Shown one piece after another: positions 13,442 to 21,644 of a stretch of 21,727 nt of DNA (positions are counted from its first letter, which is position 1; every line of letters starts with the position of its first letter). Source of the stretch: a virus. The DNA is taken from positions 1-21,727 of IMG/VR virus record IMGVR_UViG_3300020437_000695; one strand, 5' to 3'. Below the pieces are notes generated by a model. The model searched no databases. It had not been told where the DNA came from and saw only the letters and a program-made list of their open reading frames with translations. Made by a program: the position numbers and the translations under genes.

Positions 13442-13449
13442 TATTTAGA
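13442..13449 (-). promoter_or_regulatory. Possible variant late promoter TCTAAATA
   Basis: TCTAAATA on the minus strand (13449-13442), one mismatch to NATAAATA, 53 bases before the ATG at 13388 in an intergenic gap. It could drive the 137-aa gene; the distance is longer than at most late promoters here. Confidence 0.35.
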
Positions 13450-13461
13450 GGATTTTAAGAT

Positions 13462-14670
13462 TTATGCTTGGTTATTAGAACCCATTGCTTTTTTGGCCGC
13501 CATGCCTGCACCTGCACGTGCTACTGTGCCTTTGATGCCTTTCTTAAGCAATGCACCACCTACTGCTTTAGCTACTGGAAGTACGGCAGGAAGAATTTCA
13601 TCTACCTGTTCAACTTCTTCTGAACTTGCTTTTTCGATGTTTGCTAATTTTCTTAATCTATCTAATTCAGATTCTAAGCCTGTATCTTCTACTTCTTCGG
13701 AATTTTTTTGTTCACTAGTTGTTTCTACCAGACCTAAGTCATCTAATTTAGTTAAAATCCAATCCATTGGATCTCCGTCTCTAGCTTTCATTGTACCATA
13801 AGGCATTTCATCTGAATAGTAATCAAATAAGTCTTGATATAGTTCTCCGCCAAGTTCCATATCATCTACATTTGATACACCATGTTTGGCTAAGATTGCT
13901 TTTACTTCATCTGCTTCAAAACCTTCTTCAATAGATTCATTAGCTTTTTCTTTTTTATCTTTGGCCGCTTTTTTCATTGTTTCTTTTTTATCGCCGTCAC
14001 CATCGATATCAGCAAAGTCAGGCTTTGCTTTCTTTTCTTCTACTTTATCTTCTTTATCGTCTTTTTTACCTTTTTTCTTATCTAAATATGCTTGAAGACC
14101 TGGGTTAAGTTTACCTTCTTCTACTGACTCATTTTTCAGTTTTCTTTGTTTACGTAGAAGTTCAGTCATTTCATCACTACTTTGAATAGTGTTTGCTTTT
14201 TGTGGATCACCATCGTCTTTGGCTTTCTGTGCCATGTCTTTTAACTTTTTAATTTGTGCTTCCACTTTTTCTAGACTGCCAGGTGTTCCTACTTTAGCTT
14301 CTTTTACTTCTTCAAACTCATTCATTAAAGATTCAAAGATTTCATTTTCATCTAAAGAATATTCTAGTGGATTATCACCTCTTGAAGGTGCTTTATCTAA
14401 ACTTTTCTTTTGTTTTGGAATACTTTCGCCTGATTTTTTTGAATAATCGTCTAAATCTAACTTATCATTAGCTGGTGTTGGTTGGTATTCATTTTCTTCT
14501 ATGCTTTCATCACAACCACATGGGCTTGTGCCACATCCACATGATGCGTCCTGCATACCTGCTAAATGCATCATACGTAAAATTTCGTCTGAATGTTCTG
14601 TGCTTGTGTTTGAAGTAGTAACTGACTTACCATTATCATCAGTAACAGTTAAATTGTAATGCTTACTCAT
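13462..14670 (-). CDS. Acidic 402-aa protein, possible prohead/internal protein
   Basis: 402 residues, highly charged. In order: a small N-terminal beta segment (MSKHYNLTVTDDNGKSVTT), a cysteine cluster CGCGTSPCGC (C44, C46, C51, C53), a long Lys/Glu/Asp-rich, probably disordered or coiled region (about 60-245), an EF-hand/dockerin-like loop DIDGDGDKKE (221-230), a compact segment (about 250-315, EGFEADEVKAILAKHGVSNV), and a cationic Gly/Ala-rich amphipathic C-terminus (VAKAVGGALLKKGIKGTVAR). The DxDGDGDKKE phrase is familiar from acidic assembly proteins of marine T4-like phages, but I cannot name the gene. Start ATG overlaps the preceding stop as ATGA, so it is coupled to the 189-aa gene. 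Confidence 0.85.
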   Translation of the reverse strand: MSKHYNLTVTDDNGKSVTTSNTSTEHSDEILRMMHLAGMQDASCGCGTSPCGCDESIEENEYQPTPANDKLDLDDYSKKSGESIPKQKKSLDKAPSRGDNPLEYSLDENEIFESLMNEFEEVKEAKVGTPGSLEKVEAQIKKLKDMAQKAKDDGDPQKANTIQSSDEMTELLRKQRKLKNESVEEGKLNPGLQAYLDKKKGKKDDKEDKVEEKKAKPDFADIDGDGDKKETMKKAAKDKKEKANESIEEGFEADEVKAILAKHGVSNVDDMELGGELYQDLFDYYSDEMPYGTMKARDGDPMDWILTKLDDLGLVETTSEQKNSEEVEDTGLESELDRLRKLANIEKASSEEVEQVDEILPAVLPVAKAVGGALLKKGIKGTVARAGAGMAAKKAMGSNNQA

Positions 14671-15236
14671 TTTTCATCTCCTGAGATAACAGAAGGGCTT
14701 GATTTTTCTTCCTTATCCATTTGTTCAGGTGCTGGGTCTCTTTTTTCTTTTGGACTTAATTCATTTTCTTTTGTTTCCATCTCTTTTGGTGTAAGAGTTT
14801 TTAAGAAATCATCGATAAATGTACGTCCATAGTTTTTACCTGCATCTGATTCTGATTTTTCTTCGGAAGTAAGTAAAGGTTCTGCATTTTCATCTTTATC
14901 TTCTTCCTCTGTTGGTTCCCATCCTTCAGGATGTACTGCAACATGTTTAATATGCATACACAATTGGTCTGCTAATTGTTGACGTAAGATATCGGCTGAT
15001 ACAGGATAACCTGTAACAACATCAATCTTAGATACTTCTGAATTTTCTACATCTTTGAAGAACATAGGATTTTTAGAGATAGGTGTTTTTGATGTTTTAG
15101 ACATATTTCTTAAATCGTATTTGCCTAAAAACTTTTCAATTCTATCTTCTGCGTTCTCATCTATATCACAACAAAAACGTAGAGTCATTTTATGCTCTTT
15201 TTCTGATTCTGTTAAAAATTCTTTAAAACTTTTCAT
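14667..15236 (-). CDS. 189-aa phage protein, unassigned (MKSFKEFLTE start)
   Basis: I choose ATG 15236 because GGAG stands six bases before it and a late promoter 22 bases before it; a TTG twelve bases upstream would be too close to that promoter. The N-terminus MKSFKEFLTESEKEH is the kind seen on many T4-like assembly proteins. Residues about 17-105 form a folded part (MTLRFCCDIDENAEDRIEKF, then FFKDVENSEVSKIDVVTGYP and ADILRQQLADQL). The C-terminal 80 residues are acidic and low in hydrophobics (WEPTEEEDKDENAEP, ending VISGDEK). No known enzyme motif or membrane segment is visible. It is translationally coupled to the 402-aa gene by ATGA, suggesting joint action in head or packaging assembly. 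Confidence 0.82.
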   Translation of the reverse strand: MKSFKEFLTESEKEHKMTLRFCCDIDENAEDRIEKFLGKYDLRNMSKTSKTPISKNPMFFKDVENSEVSKIDVVTGYPVSADILRQQLADQLCMHIKHVAVHPEGWEPTEEEDKDENAEPLLTSEEKSESDAGKNYGRTFIDDFLKTLTPKEMETKENELSPKEKRDPAPEQMDKEEKSSPSVISGDEK

Positions 15237-15258
15237 GTTGTACTCCAACGTATAATCT

Positions 15259-15266
15259 TATTTATC
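15259..15266 (-). promoter_or_regulatory. Late promoter GATAAATA upstream of the 189-aa gene
   Basis: GATAAATA on the minus strand (15266-15259), 22 bases before ATG 15236, located between the gp16-like stop and that start. Confidence 0.7.
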
Positions 15267-15280
15267 ATTTTTGTTACTTT

Positions 15281-15808
15281 TTACTTACTTTCTTTAGTGG
15301 CCTCGTCTGCAATCTTCTGTGCAGAGGCGATTCTTTTCAATAATTCGTTTCTATCGATATTTAACGTACCTTCTGCGGTGATTTCCTCATCAGATTTAGT
15401 AGTATCCCTGTCTTTTTGGTGATCCAGCTTTGCTTTCTGTAATTGAAGATTAATCATACGTAATTTTCTATCTACTTTGCTATCTTTTGCCTCTTTTGCA
15501 GTTTTTAGCAGTTGATTCGCAGTTTCTAGTATCTTTGCACCTGCATGTACTTCGACATTCATACCTAATTGTAGTAAATCTTCAAATGTTTTCAATGCTT
15601 TAGCATGAATATCGTCCATTTCTCTATCATGCTCATTTAAGTCTGTAACAACAGGTAAGGCCGCATCGATTTTTTCAGTATTCTCGATTTCGGTATTTAA
15701 TAATTCTGTTATTTCTTGAGATTCTTCGATAGTAGGAGTATTTTCTTCATTACTATCTTGTTCTTCATCGTTAGATATATTAAACGTTTCTTCTAGTTTC
15801 TTAGTCAT
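15281..15808 (-). CDS. 16: Probable terminase small subunit (gp16-like)
   Basis: 175 residues (T4 gp16 164). Layout matches the family: acidic, disordered N-terminus (to about residue 60), a central helical hairpin (about 60-132: DIHAKALKTFEDLLQLGMNV, then AKILETANQLLKTAKEAKDS and KLRMINLQLQKAKLDHQKDR) and a helical C-terminus. By eye the central part follows T4 gp16 (Q-M-L-x-D-A-A-K-I-F-L-E-T-A-K). The small subunit forms a ring that recognises DNA and regulates gp17. A late promoter with perfect TATAAATA precedes it. Alternative: another coiled-coil assembly protein; similarity by eye in helical proteins is weak evidence. Confidence 0.8.
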   Translation of the reverse strand: MTKKLEETFNISNDEEQDSNEENTPTIEESQEITELLNTEIENTEKIDAALPVVTDLNEHDREMDDIHAKALKTFEDLLQLGMNVEVHAGAKILETANQLLKTAKEAKDSKVDRKLRMINLQLQKAKLDHQKDRDTTKSDEEITAEGTLNIDRNELLKRIASAQKIADEATKESK

Positions 15809-15830
15809 CAGTTAATACCTTTCATTATTC

Positions 15831-15838
15831 TATTTATA
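15831..15838 (-). promoter_or_regulatory. Late promoter TATAAATA upstream of the gp16-like gene
   Basis: Exact T4 late octamer TATAAATA on the minus strand (15838-15831), 22 bases before ATG 15808, in the short gap after gp4. Confidence 0.8.
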
Positions 15839-15851
15839 TTAACTTCTAACA

Positions 15852-16313
15852 TTACTTTTTTCTTCGTTTAACAGGTTTGGGTTTTCTAGCATTCTGATAG
15901 ATATCACCTTCGTTAAGAACACGAAAACGCATACCTCTTTTCTTAGCCCAAGAAGTTGCCGCGTCCCATTTAGCAAAGTTTTGTACAACTGCCGCCCTGT
16001 CTGTTCTTCTTTTTGCAAACTCTGGATTAGATTGAGTTGCAGGTTTTATTTCTACTAATTCTGCGTTTTTGTTTCCTTTTTTATCCATATATACAATTAC
16101 AAAGTCTGGTACATATGCAGTTACTTTTCCATTTAAAGGATTTTGATAAGTTATCTTACAAGGTTCACTAGCCCAAGCAACTACACTTGGATTATCATCA
16201 CAAAAATTCATGAATGTGTATTCCCAACTACTTCTAAAGGTAGGTTCACCCTTGCCAGAATACTTCTGTGGGTTTTTTATAGTGTATTTTCCTTGATGAT
16301 ATTTTTGTCTCAT
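15852..16313 (-). CDS. 4: Head-completion nuclease gp4
   Basis: 153 residues, same length as T4 gp4 (about 150), and the motif order can be followed by eye: RSSWE (27-31; T4 RSNWE), VAWASEP (45-51; T4 IAWGSE), YVPDF (67-71), VEIKP (87-91; T4 IEIKP), KWDAA (115-119; T4 KWKAA) and KRGMRFRVLNE (125-135; T4 KRGIKFRILTE). D70, E88 and K90 form a PD-(D/E)xK-type nuclease site. In T4 gp4 acts late in head completion, probably trimming or finishing DNA ends before tail joining. The C-terminus is very basic (KPKPVKRRKK). Start ATG overlaps the preceding stop as ATGA, indicating coupling to the 89-aa gene. Confidence 0.92.
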   Translation of the reverse strand: MRQKYHQGKYTIKNPQKYSGKGEPTFRSSWEYTFMNFCDDNPSVVAWASEPCKITYQNPLNGKVTAYVPDFVIVYMDKKGNKNAELVEIKPATQSNPEFAKRRTDRAAVVQNFAKWDAATSWAKKRGMRFRVLNEGDIYQNARKPKPVKRRKK

Positions 16314-16579
16314 TCAAATATAGCCCTTGCGACATATTTATTTGGTTTCTGAGGTTTTACTTTACCTGTTTGATAACCAAATCGCAAAGTACTATTAATT
16401 ACGAATGATCCTAAGTCGTTTAGTTTGAAGTCTGTACTTACTTCATCAACTAATGAATAAGGATTTAGACCGTAAGCCCTTGCAGTATTGGTTAACTCTC
16501 TAGCAAACAAATTGGCTTTCTCATCTGTAAAACCTTTTTTCTTTAATTTAGCTTTTAGTACATCAATATCAAACGCCAT
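16310..16579 (-). CDS. Hypothetical 89-aa protein between baseplate protein and gp4
   Basis: 89 residues, start ATG 16579 overlapping the upstream stop as TAATG; its own stop overlaps the gp4 start as ATGA. It is therefore locked into a three-gene translational chain. The sequence starts MAFDIDVLKAKLKKKGFTDE, is mostly helical in the first half (ANLFARELTNTARAYGLNP) and basic at the end (TGKVKPQKPNKYVARAIFE). I do not recognise it. Tight coupling between a tail-tube initiator and gp4 suggests a small structural or assembly protein, possibly of baseplate or head completion. Confidence 0.8.
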   Translation of the reverse strand: MAFDIDVLKAKLKKKGFTDEKANLFARELTNTARAYGLNPYSLVDEVSTDFKLNDLGSFVINSTLRFGYQTGKVKPQKPNKYVARAIFE

Positions 16580-18153
16580 TATCTAATCCCATTTGTTAAA
16601 TTTTTTAAATTAGCAATATTCGATTGTGCATTATTTAAAACTGTGCTTGTAGAGTTAGCATTTATATTTGAAGGAACAGTTGTAGTTTGTATTTGTCCAC
16701 CACTTGCAGTTCCTGAGTTAAGAATGCCGTCTCTAATTAAGTCTCCTGCGATACCAAATCTACTCTGAGATGTTTTACTTAAGTTTTGTAAAGTACCTAC
16801 GTTAGTATTTCCTAGTATTCCTTGTGCCGCTGAATCTCTTATGTTACCCCAATTTATACTTCTTCCATTGAAGAAAGCATTTACTAATTCATTTTTTATT
16901 GCCCCACCTAAATTACTTCCACCATATCTTCCTGTACCACCATCATAAGTATTACCTAGATTAGCAAAATCTGCCACTTGAGGATATTTTGTTTCTGGTA
17001 CAAAAGGATCAGCAAATCTTTCATTTGTTGGAAGAGCCTCTACAAAGCCATGTCTTGATATAGCTTCTTGAATTTCTTGTCTTATTATATCAGCCTCTCC
17101 ATCAGCATCTGGACTTGTAGTTGCTGAGAAAGCCAATTTATTATTAAGTTTTGCCAACTCATCAAATTTTTGTTGATTTATAACGTTATTTTGAGCATTA
17201 AATTTTTGTCTACTGTTTAATGCTTGTTGAAATTGTGGATTAGTATTTTGTACAAAAGTTTCATTGCCTTCAAACTGACTTGGACTAATTAATTCATTTA
17301 GTTTATCTGTTAAAAATTGAGTTTTGGCTGTAGAATAGTTACCACCTTCTACATCACTTATAGCAGTTTCTACTTCAACTGGTAAACCATCCATCAACCA
17401 TGTTGGGAATGTTACTTCTTCTGATACTGAACCGAATACAACATTTTCTGGTTGTAAACCAATTTCTATTGTTCTAAGTTGTCCATCTGCATAATCGCTA
17501 GGACCAAATGTTATATTAGTTACAATAGGATTAATCAATTCAATTTTTTGTATTGCGCCAGACCTTGGAACTGTTCTATCATTTTTTACATTTTGACTTT
17601 CGTTACGAGGATCTCCTTGGTCAGTAGTTCCATCAATATTGCCAAAGAAATGAAATATTACTACTTTCTCTAAACTATTGTGAAATGACTTTCCTTTATT
17701 TGAAAATTGTCTTCCTTGTACTTCATCTGGATTTGCATTTATTGATTGTTCAATATTTGCTGAGTCAGTTTGCATTGTTCCATTTCTGAAAAACTGTTCA
17801 TATAATCCTTGAGCAAAATCAAACATTTTTCCATCGACTATATCATACATTGATATTTGAACTTCAGGATAATCCATACGTGTAGGAATATAAACACGTT
17901 TACCATATCTGTCTATTGGAATAGTAGTTGTGGCAACTGAAACGCCACTTACGCCTTTTGCGAATTGATTGAACGGAAGTTTTTTGTTAACGCCTTCTGA
18001 GTCATGAAACTCAAGATAAAACATATCACCCGTTTTAGGGGCGAGTGTAATGGGTCCGACACCGCCGAACCCAAATCTGTTTTTAGCGTTCTTATTGTCT
18101 TGAACGACAATATTACCTTGCTTATTCTGTCCACCTTGTTTGGTATTAGCCAT
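16579..18153 (-). CDS. Tail-tube initiator/baseplate protein, gp48/gp54-like, with long C-terminal extension
   Basis: 524 residues. After a Gly/Asn/Gln-rich start, residues about 30-245 read like the tube-fold proteins of myoviruses: TTTIPIDRYGKRVYIPTRMD and YPEVQISMYDI (75-105), then KIELINPIVTNITFGPSDYA and TIEIGLQPENVVFG (about 203-242). These parallel both gp19 next door (ESIPVDSYNSRMY, PITITLRDD) and the T4 baseplate tube proteins gp54 and gp48. About 280 further residues are Asn/Gln/Ser/Thr/Gly-rich, without clear domains. The protein probably sits on the baseplate hub and nucleates the tube. I cannot decide between gp48 and gp54. GGGGT serves as ribosome binding site; it follows gp19 by 16 bp. 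Confidence 0.8.
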   Translation of the reverse strand: MANTKQGGQNKQGNIVVQDNKNAKNRFGFGGVGPITLAPKTGDMFYLEFHDSEGVNKKLPFNQFAKGVSGVSVATTTIPIDRYGKRVYIPTRMDYPEVQISMYDIVDGKMFDFAQGLYEQFFRNGTMQTDSANIEQSINANPDEVQGRQFSNKGKSFHNSLEKVVIFHFFGNIDGTTDQGDPRNESQNVKNDRTVPRSGAIQKIELINPIVTNITFGPSDYADGQLRTIEIGLQPENVVFGSVSEEVTFPTWLMDGLPVEVETAISDVEGGNYSTAKTQFLTDKLNELISPSQFEGNETFVQNTNPQFQQALNSRQKFNAQNNVINQQKFDELAKLNNKLAFSATTSPDADGEADIIRQEIQEAISRHGFVEALPTNERFADPFVPETKYPQVADFANLGNTYDGGTGRYGGSNLGGAIKNELVNAFFNGRSINWGNIRDSAAQGILGNTNVGTLQNLSKTSQSRFGIAGDLIRDGILNSGTASGGQIQTTTVPSNINANSTSTVLNNAQSNIANLKNLTNGIR

Positions 18154-18169
18154 AATAGCTTACCCCAAA

Positions 18170-18769
18170 TTAACCAAGAATGCTTGAATTATTAACGAAT
18201 GTTGTATCAGGCATAATTTCAGTATCAGTGAATACCGCATTATCATATTGTAATGTAAGTACGATTGTTACTGGATCTGAAACCGAATAATCTGACTGTG
18301 AATAATCTGCATTCTGAACGAAACAACCTTCAAGTTGCCATTGTTCGTTAGGGTTACCTGAGTTACCATCTAAGATTTCAATTAAAGTAGAAAACTTATA
18401 GTTAGTACCTGCCGCCGGACCAGCTTGATTTCTGTGGTTCAACTGCGATTGTACTTGTCTACCAACTAGTTTTGTTAAGTTGTTAGCTATATCATCACGT
18501 AAAGTAATTGTGATAGGTTCCCAAGTGTGTTTACCCATCATATACATACGAGAGTTATATGAATCTACTGGAATTGATTCGTGAGTGATTTTAGGTCTCG
18601 TCACGTTCATAACTTGTCTTGTGAACTCAGTAGTGTTAGTTGCTACACCACCGAAACCTGCAACTTGTACACGGAAACGATAATTCAGTTTTGGCTGTAG
18701 AATACCTGAGCCAGTAACTCCATCACCGGAATCTGTAGGTACACCGAAAGTATTTAATGTTCTTGCCAT
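18170..18769 (-). CDS. 19: Tail tube protein gp19
   Basis: 199 residues (T4 gp19 163). Typical tube sequence: YRFRVQVAGFGG (30-41), FTRQVMNVTRPKITHESIPV and SYNSRMYMMGKHTWEPITIT (49-89), LRDDIANNLTKLVGRQVQ (90-107), then GCFVQNADYSQSDYSVSDPV and the ITITL-type strand VTIVLTLQYDNAVF. It polymerises into the inner tube through which DNA passes, inside the gp18 sheath. Ten to twenty extra residues at the N-terminus and a slightly longer C-terminus compared with T4. AGGAG lies eight bases before ATG 18769, with late promoter GATAAATA 45 bases upstream and a 14-bp palindrome in the leader. Confidence 0.96.
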   Translation of the reverse strand: MARTLNTFGVPTDSGDGVTGSGILQPKLNYRFRVQVAGFGGVATNTTEFTRQVMNVTRPKITHESIPVDSYNSRMYMMGKHTWEPITITLRDDIANNLTKLVGRQVQSQLNHRNQAGPAAGTNYKFSTLIEILDGNSGNPNEQWQLEGCFVQNADYSQSDYSVSDPVTIVLTLQYDNAVFTDTEIMPDTTFVNNSSILG

Positions 18770-18785
18770 TGTTTTGTCTCCTAAA

Positions 18786-18799
18786 AAGTTTCGAAACTT
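18786..18799. repeat. 14-bp perfect palindrome in the gp19 leader
   Basis: AAGTTTCGAAACTT reads the same on both strands and lies between the late promoter and the gp19 ribosome binding site, so it is in the mRNA leader. A hairpin with a 4-nt loop has only five pairs, so a protein-binding site is as likely. Confidence 0.55.
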
Positions 18800-18814
18800 C
18801 TTTGTTTATAAGAG

Positions 18815-18822
18815 TATTTATC
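18815..18822 (-). promoter_or_regulatory. Late promoter GATAAATA upstream of gp19
   Basis: GATAAATA on the minus strand (18822-18815), 45 bases before ATG 18769 and about 30 bp after the gp18 terminator. Confidence 0.7.
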
Positions 18823-18853
18823 AATTATGATTGGAATTAAAGTTGTAGTTAAT

Positions 18854-18882
18854 AAAAAAGCCCCTTATTTCTAAGGGGCTTT
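18854..18882 (-). terminator. Rho-independent terminator after gp18
   Basis: Minus strand: AAAGCCCCTTA, loop GAAA, TAAGGGGCTTT, then further T residues. The stem has 11 perfect pairs and a GNRA-type loop. It separates the gp18 and gp19 transcripts, so gp19 needs its own late promoter. Confidence 0.92.
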
Positions 18883-18907
18883 AATAAATTTGTTAGTTTC
18901 TCTGCAA

Positions 18908-21589
18908 TTATGCTAGAGATTCACCTGTATTTCTAATACGTAGTGGGATATAGATGAATTCTACTGATTTAGCTGGTTGAATTGCTACATCAACGTATAG
19001 TTCATTTCTATCGATACGTGCTGGTGTGTTGTTTGACTCGTCACAAACTACTAAGAAGTCATATAAACCTCTGTTTGTAACTAGTTCACCACAGAAACGT
19101 TCTACTGCATCACGCATGTTATCACGTGTAATCTTATCGTTTTGTTCGAATAAGAAACCACGAGATAGTTGATCCAAGTTGAAACGCATGTAGTTTGTTA
19201 GTCTTGCAACATTAATACGGTCAAGTGCTGATGCAAATGCCTGTGTTGTTTTCTGACCATAAACTACTAGACCTTGATTTGGAAGGTCTGCGATTGGATT
19301 GATACGACTTGTGTATAAAACATCTCTTTGACCATTGCTTAGTTTAACTTGTGTAAACTCATTTTCATCATTTACATAACCAACTCTACTTGCATTAGTT
19401 ACTACACCACGTGTCAAGCCCGCTGGAGCAAACCATGGGAATGATACTTGGTCTGAGAATGCAATAGTACGTAGTGCGACCGCTGATGAAGGGATAACAA
19501 CATCATTACCTGATAAGTCTGTAGATAGACCATGTGGGTAATAAATGCCTGCATATGTTTCTGCAGGAGCGTTATCAGTTGCCCAATTTTTAAGAGAAGT
19601 AGAATCTGATTTCAATGTTAGTGGTGTATCACCAATAACAAATGCGATTTCTTTCTTATCTTTGTTTAGTGCAATCATTTCATCCATTAGTTCTGGGTAT
19701 CCTGGTGATGCAATCAAGTTGAAGTATACGGCTTCTGAACGTATACCATCATTACCTGCGACTGCCGCCTGCATAGCTTCCACAACCATGTGACGTTGTG
19801 CATGAGCACCGAATTTTCCTGAGCCATCTAAGTTTGAACCTGATGCCCATTCCCATTTATCGCCTACATATTTTTTAACATTGTATGTAGAGTAATCCAT
19901 GTTAACTAGTAACATGTTTTCTGGATATAATTCTGCGTTTGGTGTAAGTGAGTGTTCAGTACGAACATTGAAGTTACCATCTGCATCATATGGAGCATCG
20001 TTTGAGTAATGTCCAAATACAACACCGTTAAGTGATGATTGGTCTGCATTATCTAACTTGACCCATTTTCCGCCATCCCAAACATAGATTGATGGGTATG
20101 GTAATTCATCGCCGTCGACCCATAAGTCACCCGTATTTAATGGACTTGTTCCATCTTTACGAGTTGTTGGCATACCAGTACGTAACTGTAGTTCTTGTCC
20201 TAGTAAACCATCTGCGTCTTCTGACCATGCATATCTTTGCCAAACGTTTGATGTACCATCATATACACATTTTAGAACTTCCATTTTTAGGTCTGGATTA
20301 TACCATAAAGTACCATCAGTTACAACACCTGTTGGTTGTGTAGCTTTGGCTTCGTATGATAAATCTGCCCAAACACTATCAATGATTGTAGATGATGCAA
20401 AACCCATTGCTCCAAAACCTGATGCGAAAACAATGTTTAATTCTTTTCCATCTGATTTTGTAAATCTGATTTTGTTTGAACCTACTTTTTCAACATTAAC
20501 GTTTGCACTGTTTAGTGCGGCGCTATTTTGCATATTGATTATTAATGCATCTAATGTTGATGCGTTTGGTTGGAATCCTACACCTTCGATTGTGAAGTCT
20601 GCACTAATCGATGTTGTGCTTGGAATTGTTCCAGATGTTATTTGTGTTTCTGCTTTACCAGTGTGTCTACGTAGTTCAACAAATCCTTTTGTTGCATCGT
20701 ATCTAGCATATACATCGCCAGCATCGATTAAATCAACACTTGCTAAGTCATCTGTAGAATAGAACGGTGCTTGAACTGCCGTAAATAAACCTGATGATGC
20801 ATCATAAATTGATGTACTTAAATCTGCTCCACCACCTTGTTTCGTTAAACGAACATAAACGTTACCAGTTGTTAATGCTGATGTACCGTCTGATTGTGTT
20901 GTAGGTGCAAATTTTGAAAATTGGAAATCTGCTGATCCTGTGTCGCCTAATACGACCCAGTTTACACCAACTTTTTCCCAGTATGTAATTTTTGCGGTTG
21001 AGGCTACGATTGCGATTTCGCCTGCTGAACCATATGTGTTTGTAGGTGACGCAAAACCGTCTGCGTTAATGGCCTCGACATTTCCTGTTCCAGGTGCATC
21101 TGTCAATACTTTTGGTGTGTATGCAACCCAATTGGTTCCATCATGTTTGAAAATACCAAAAGCAGAAGATGAAGTGTCGTGCCAATAAGTTCCGGCTGTG
21201 ATTGCTCCTGCAGGTTCAGTTGTTGTAGCTTCTAACTGTGCTAAATCAATGTTCGCTCTCATAACATAGGCGTTATTTGAAACTCCTAGATATTGATAAG
21301 CGGACAATAATCCATATTCACTAGTTTCTGCTCCTTGCACAACTGAGCCGCCAACTTCATAGAACTTAGGTTCTCCGAAAGTCTCAACTAATTCTCGTTG
21401 TGAAGAAACAAGATATGCAACACCGGCGTTTTGGGCCAATGTTCCAGAAGCGATAGCTGAACCAGATGCGTCTGTTTTGTTTGTTGCAGTTGCAACAACT
21501 ATTAGTGGAAGTGTACCTTGAGTAGCCGCCGCGTATTGCGATTCATCGACTACTGTAACTGACACGCCCGGTGATACTAATGTAGGCAT
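18908..21589 (-). CDS. 18: Tail sheath protein gp18, enlarged by repeat-containing insertions
   Basis: 893 residues, much longer than T4 gp18 (659). The N-terminus (MPTLVSPGVSVTVVDESQY) and the C-terminal third (residues about 590-893, with RINPIADLPNQGLVVYGQKT and ARLTNYMRFNLDQLSRGFLF, then the strand SVEFIYIPLRIRN) are conventional sheath domains. The middle (about 120-585) holds several copies of a P/D-x-G-x-x-x-x-T-G-x-x-W module followed by a strand and a G-x-W-x-x-Y ending: about 125-157, 231-273, 418-455 and 477-512. These should form domains on the outside of the tail. Contraction of the sheath drives the tube through the host envelope. AAGGAG stands eight bases before ATG 21589; late promoter at 21645-21652. 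Confidence 0.96.
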   Translation of the reverse strand: MPTLVSPGVSVTVVDESQYAAATQGTLPLIVVATATNKTDASGSAIASGTLAQNAGVAYLVSSQRELVETFGEPKFYEVGGSVVQGAETSEYGLLSAYQYLGVSNNAYVMRANIDLAQLEATTTEPAGAITAGTYWHDTSSSAFGIFKHDGTNWVAYTPKVLTDAPGTGNVEAINADGFASPTNTYGSAGEIAIVASTAKITYWEKVGVNWVVLGDTGSADFQFSKFAPTTQSDGTSALTTGNVYVRLTKQGGGADLSTSIYDASSGLFTAVQAPFYSTDDLASVDLIDAGDVYARYDATKGFVELRRHTGKAETQITSGTIPSTTSISADFTIEGVGFQPNASTLDALIINMQNSAALNSANVNVEKVGSNKIRFTKSDGKELNIVFASGFGAMGFASSTIIDSVWADLSYEAKATQPTGVVTDGTLWYNPDLKMEVLKCVYDGTSNVWQRYAWSEDADGLLGQELQLRTGMPTTRKDGTSPLNTGDLWVDGDELPYPSIYVWDGGKWVKLDNADQSSLNGVVFGHYSNDAPYDADGNFNVRTEHSLTPNAELYPENMLLVNMDYSTYNVKKYVGDKWEWASGSNLDGSGKFGAHAQRHMVVEAMQAAVAGNDGIRSEAVYFNLIASPGYPELMDEMIALNKDKKEIAFVIGDTPLTLKSDSTSLKNWATDNAPAETYAGIYYPHGLSTDLSGNDVVIPSSAVALRTIAFSDQVSFPWFAPAGLTRGVVTNASRVGYVNDENEFTQVKLSNGQRDVLYTSRINPIADLPNQGLVVYGQKTTQAFASALDRINVARLTNYMRFNLDQLSRGFLFEQNDKITRDNMRDAVERFCGELVTNRGLYDFLVVCDESNNTPARIDRNELYVDVAIQPAKSVEFIYIPLRIRNTGESLA

Positions 21590-21644
21590 TCTGTTTCTCC
21601 TTTTTCTTAATTACTTAATAAACAATTAATGTAATTGTTACTAC

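Noticed and set aside
15246-15248. TTG as start of the 189-aa protein
   Set aside because: The ATG four codons later has GGAG at proper distance and the usual 22-base spacing from the late promoter.
20346-20762. Plus-strand open frame of 138 codons
   Set aside because: Antisense to the middle of gp18, which has clear family sequence on both sides; no initiation signals.
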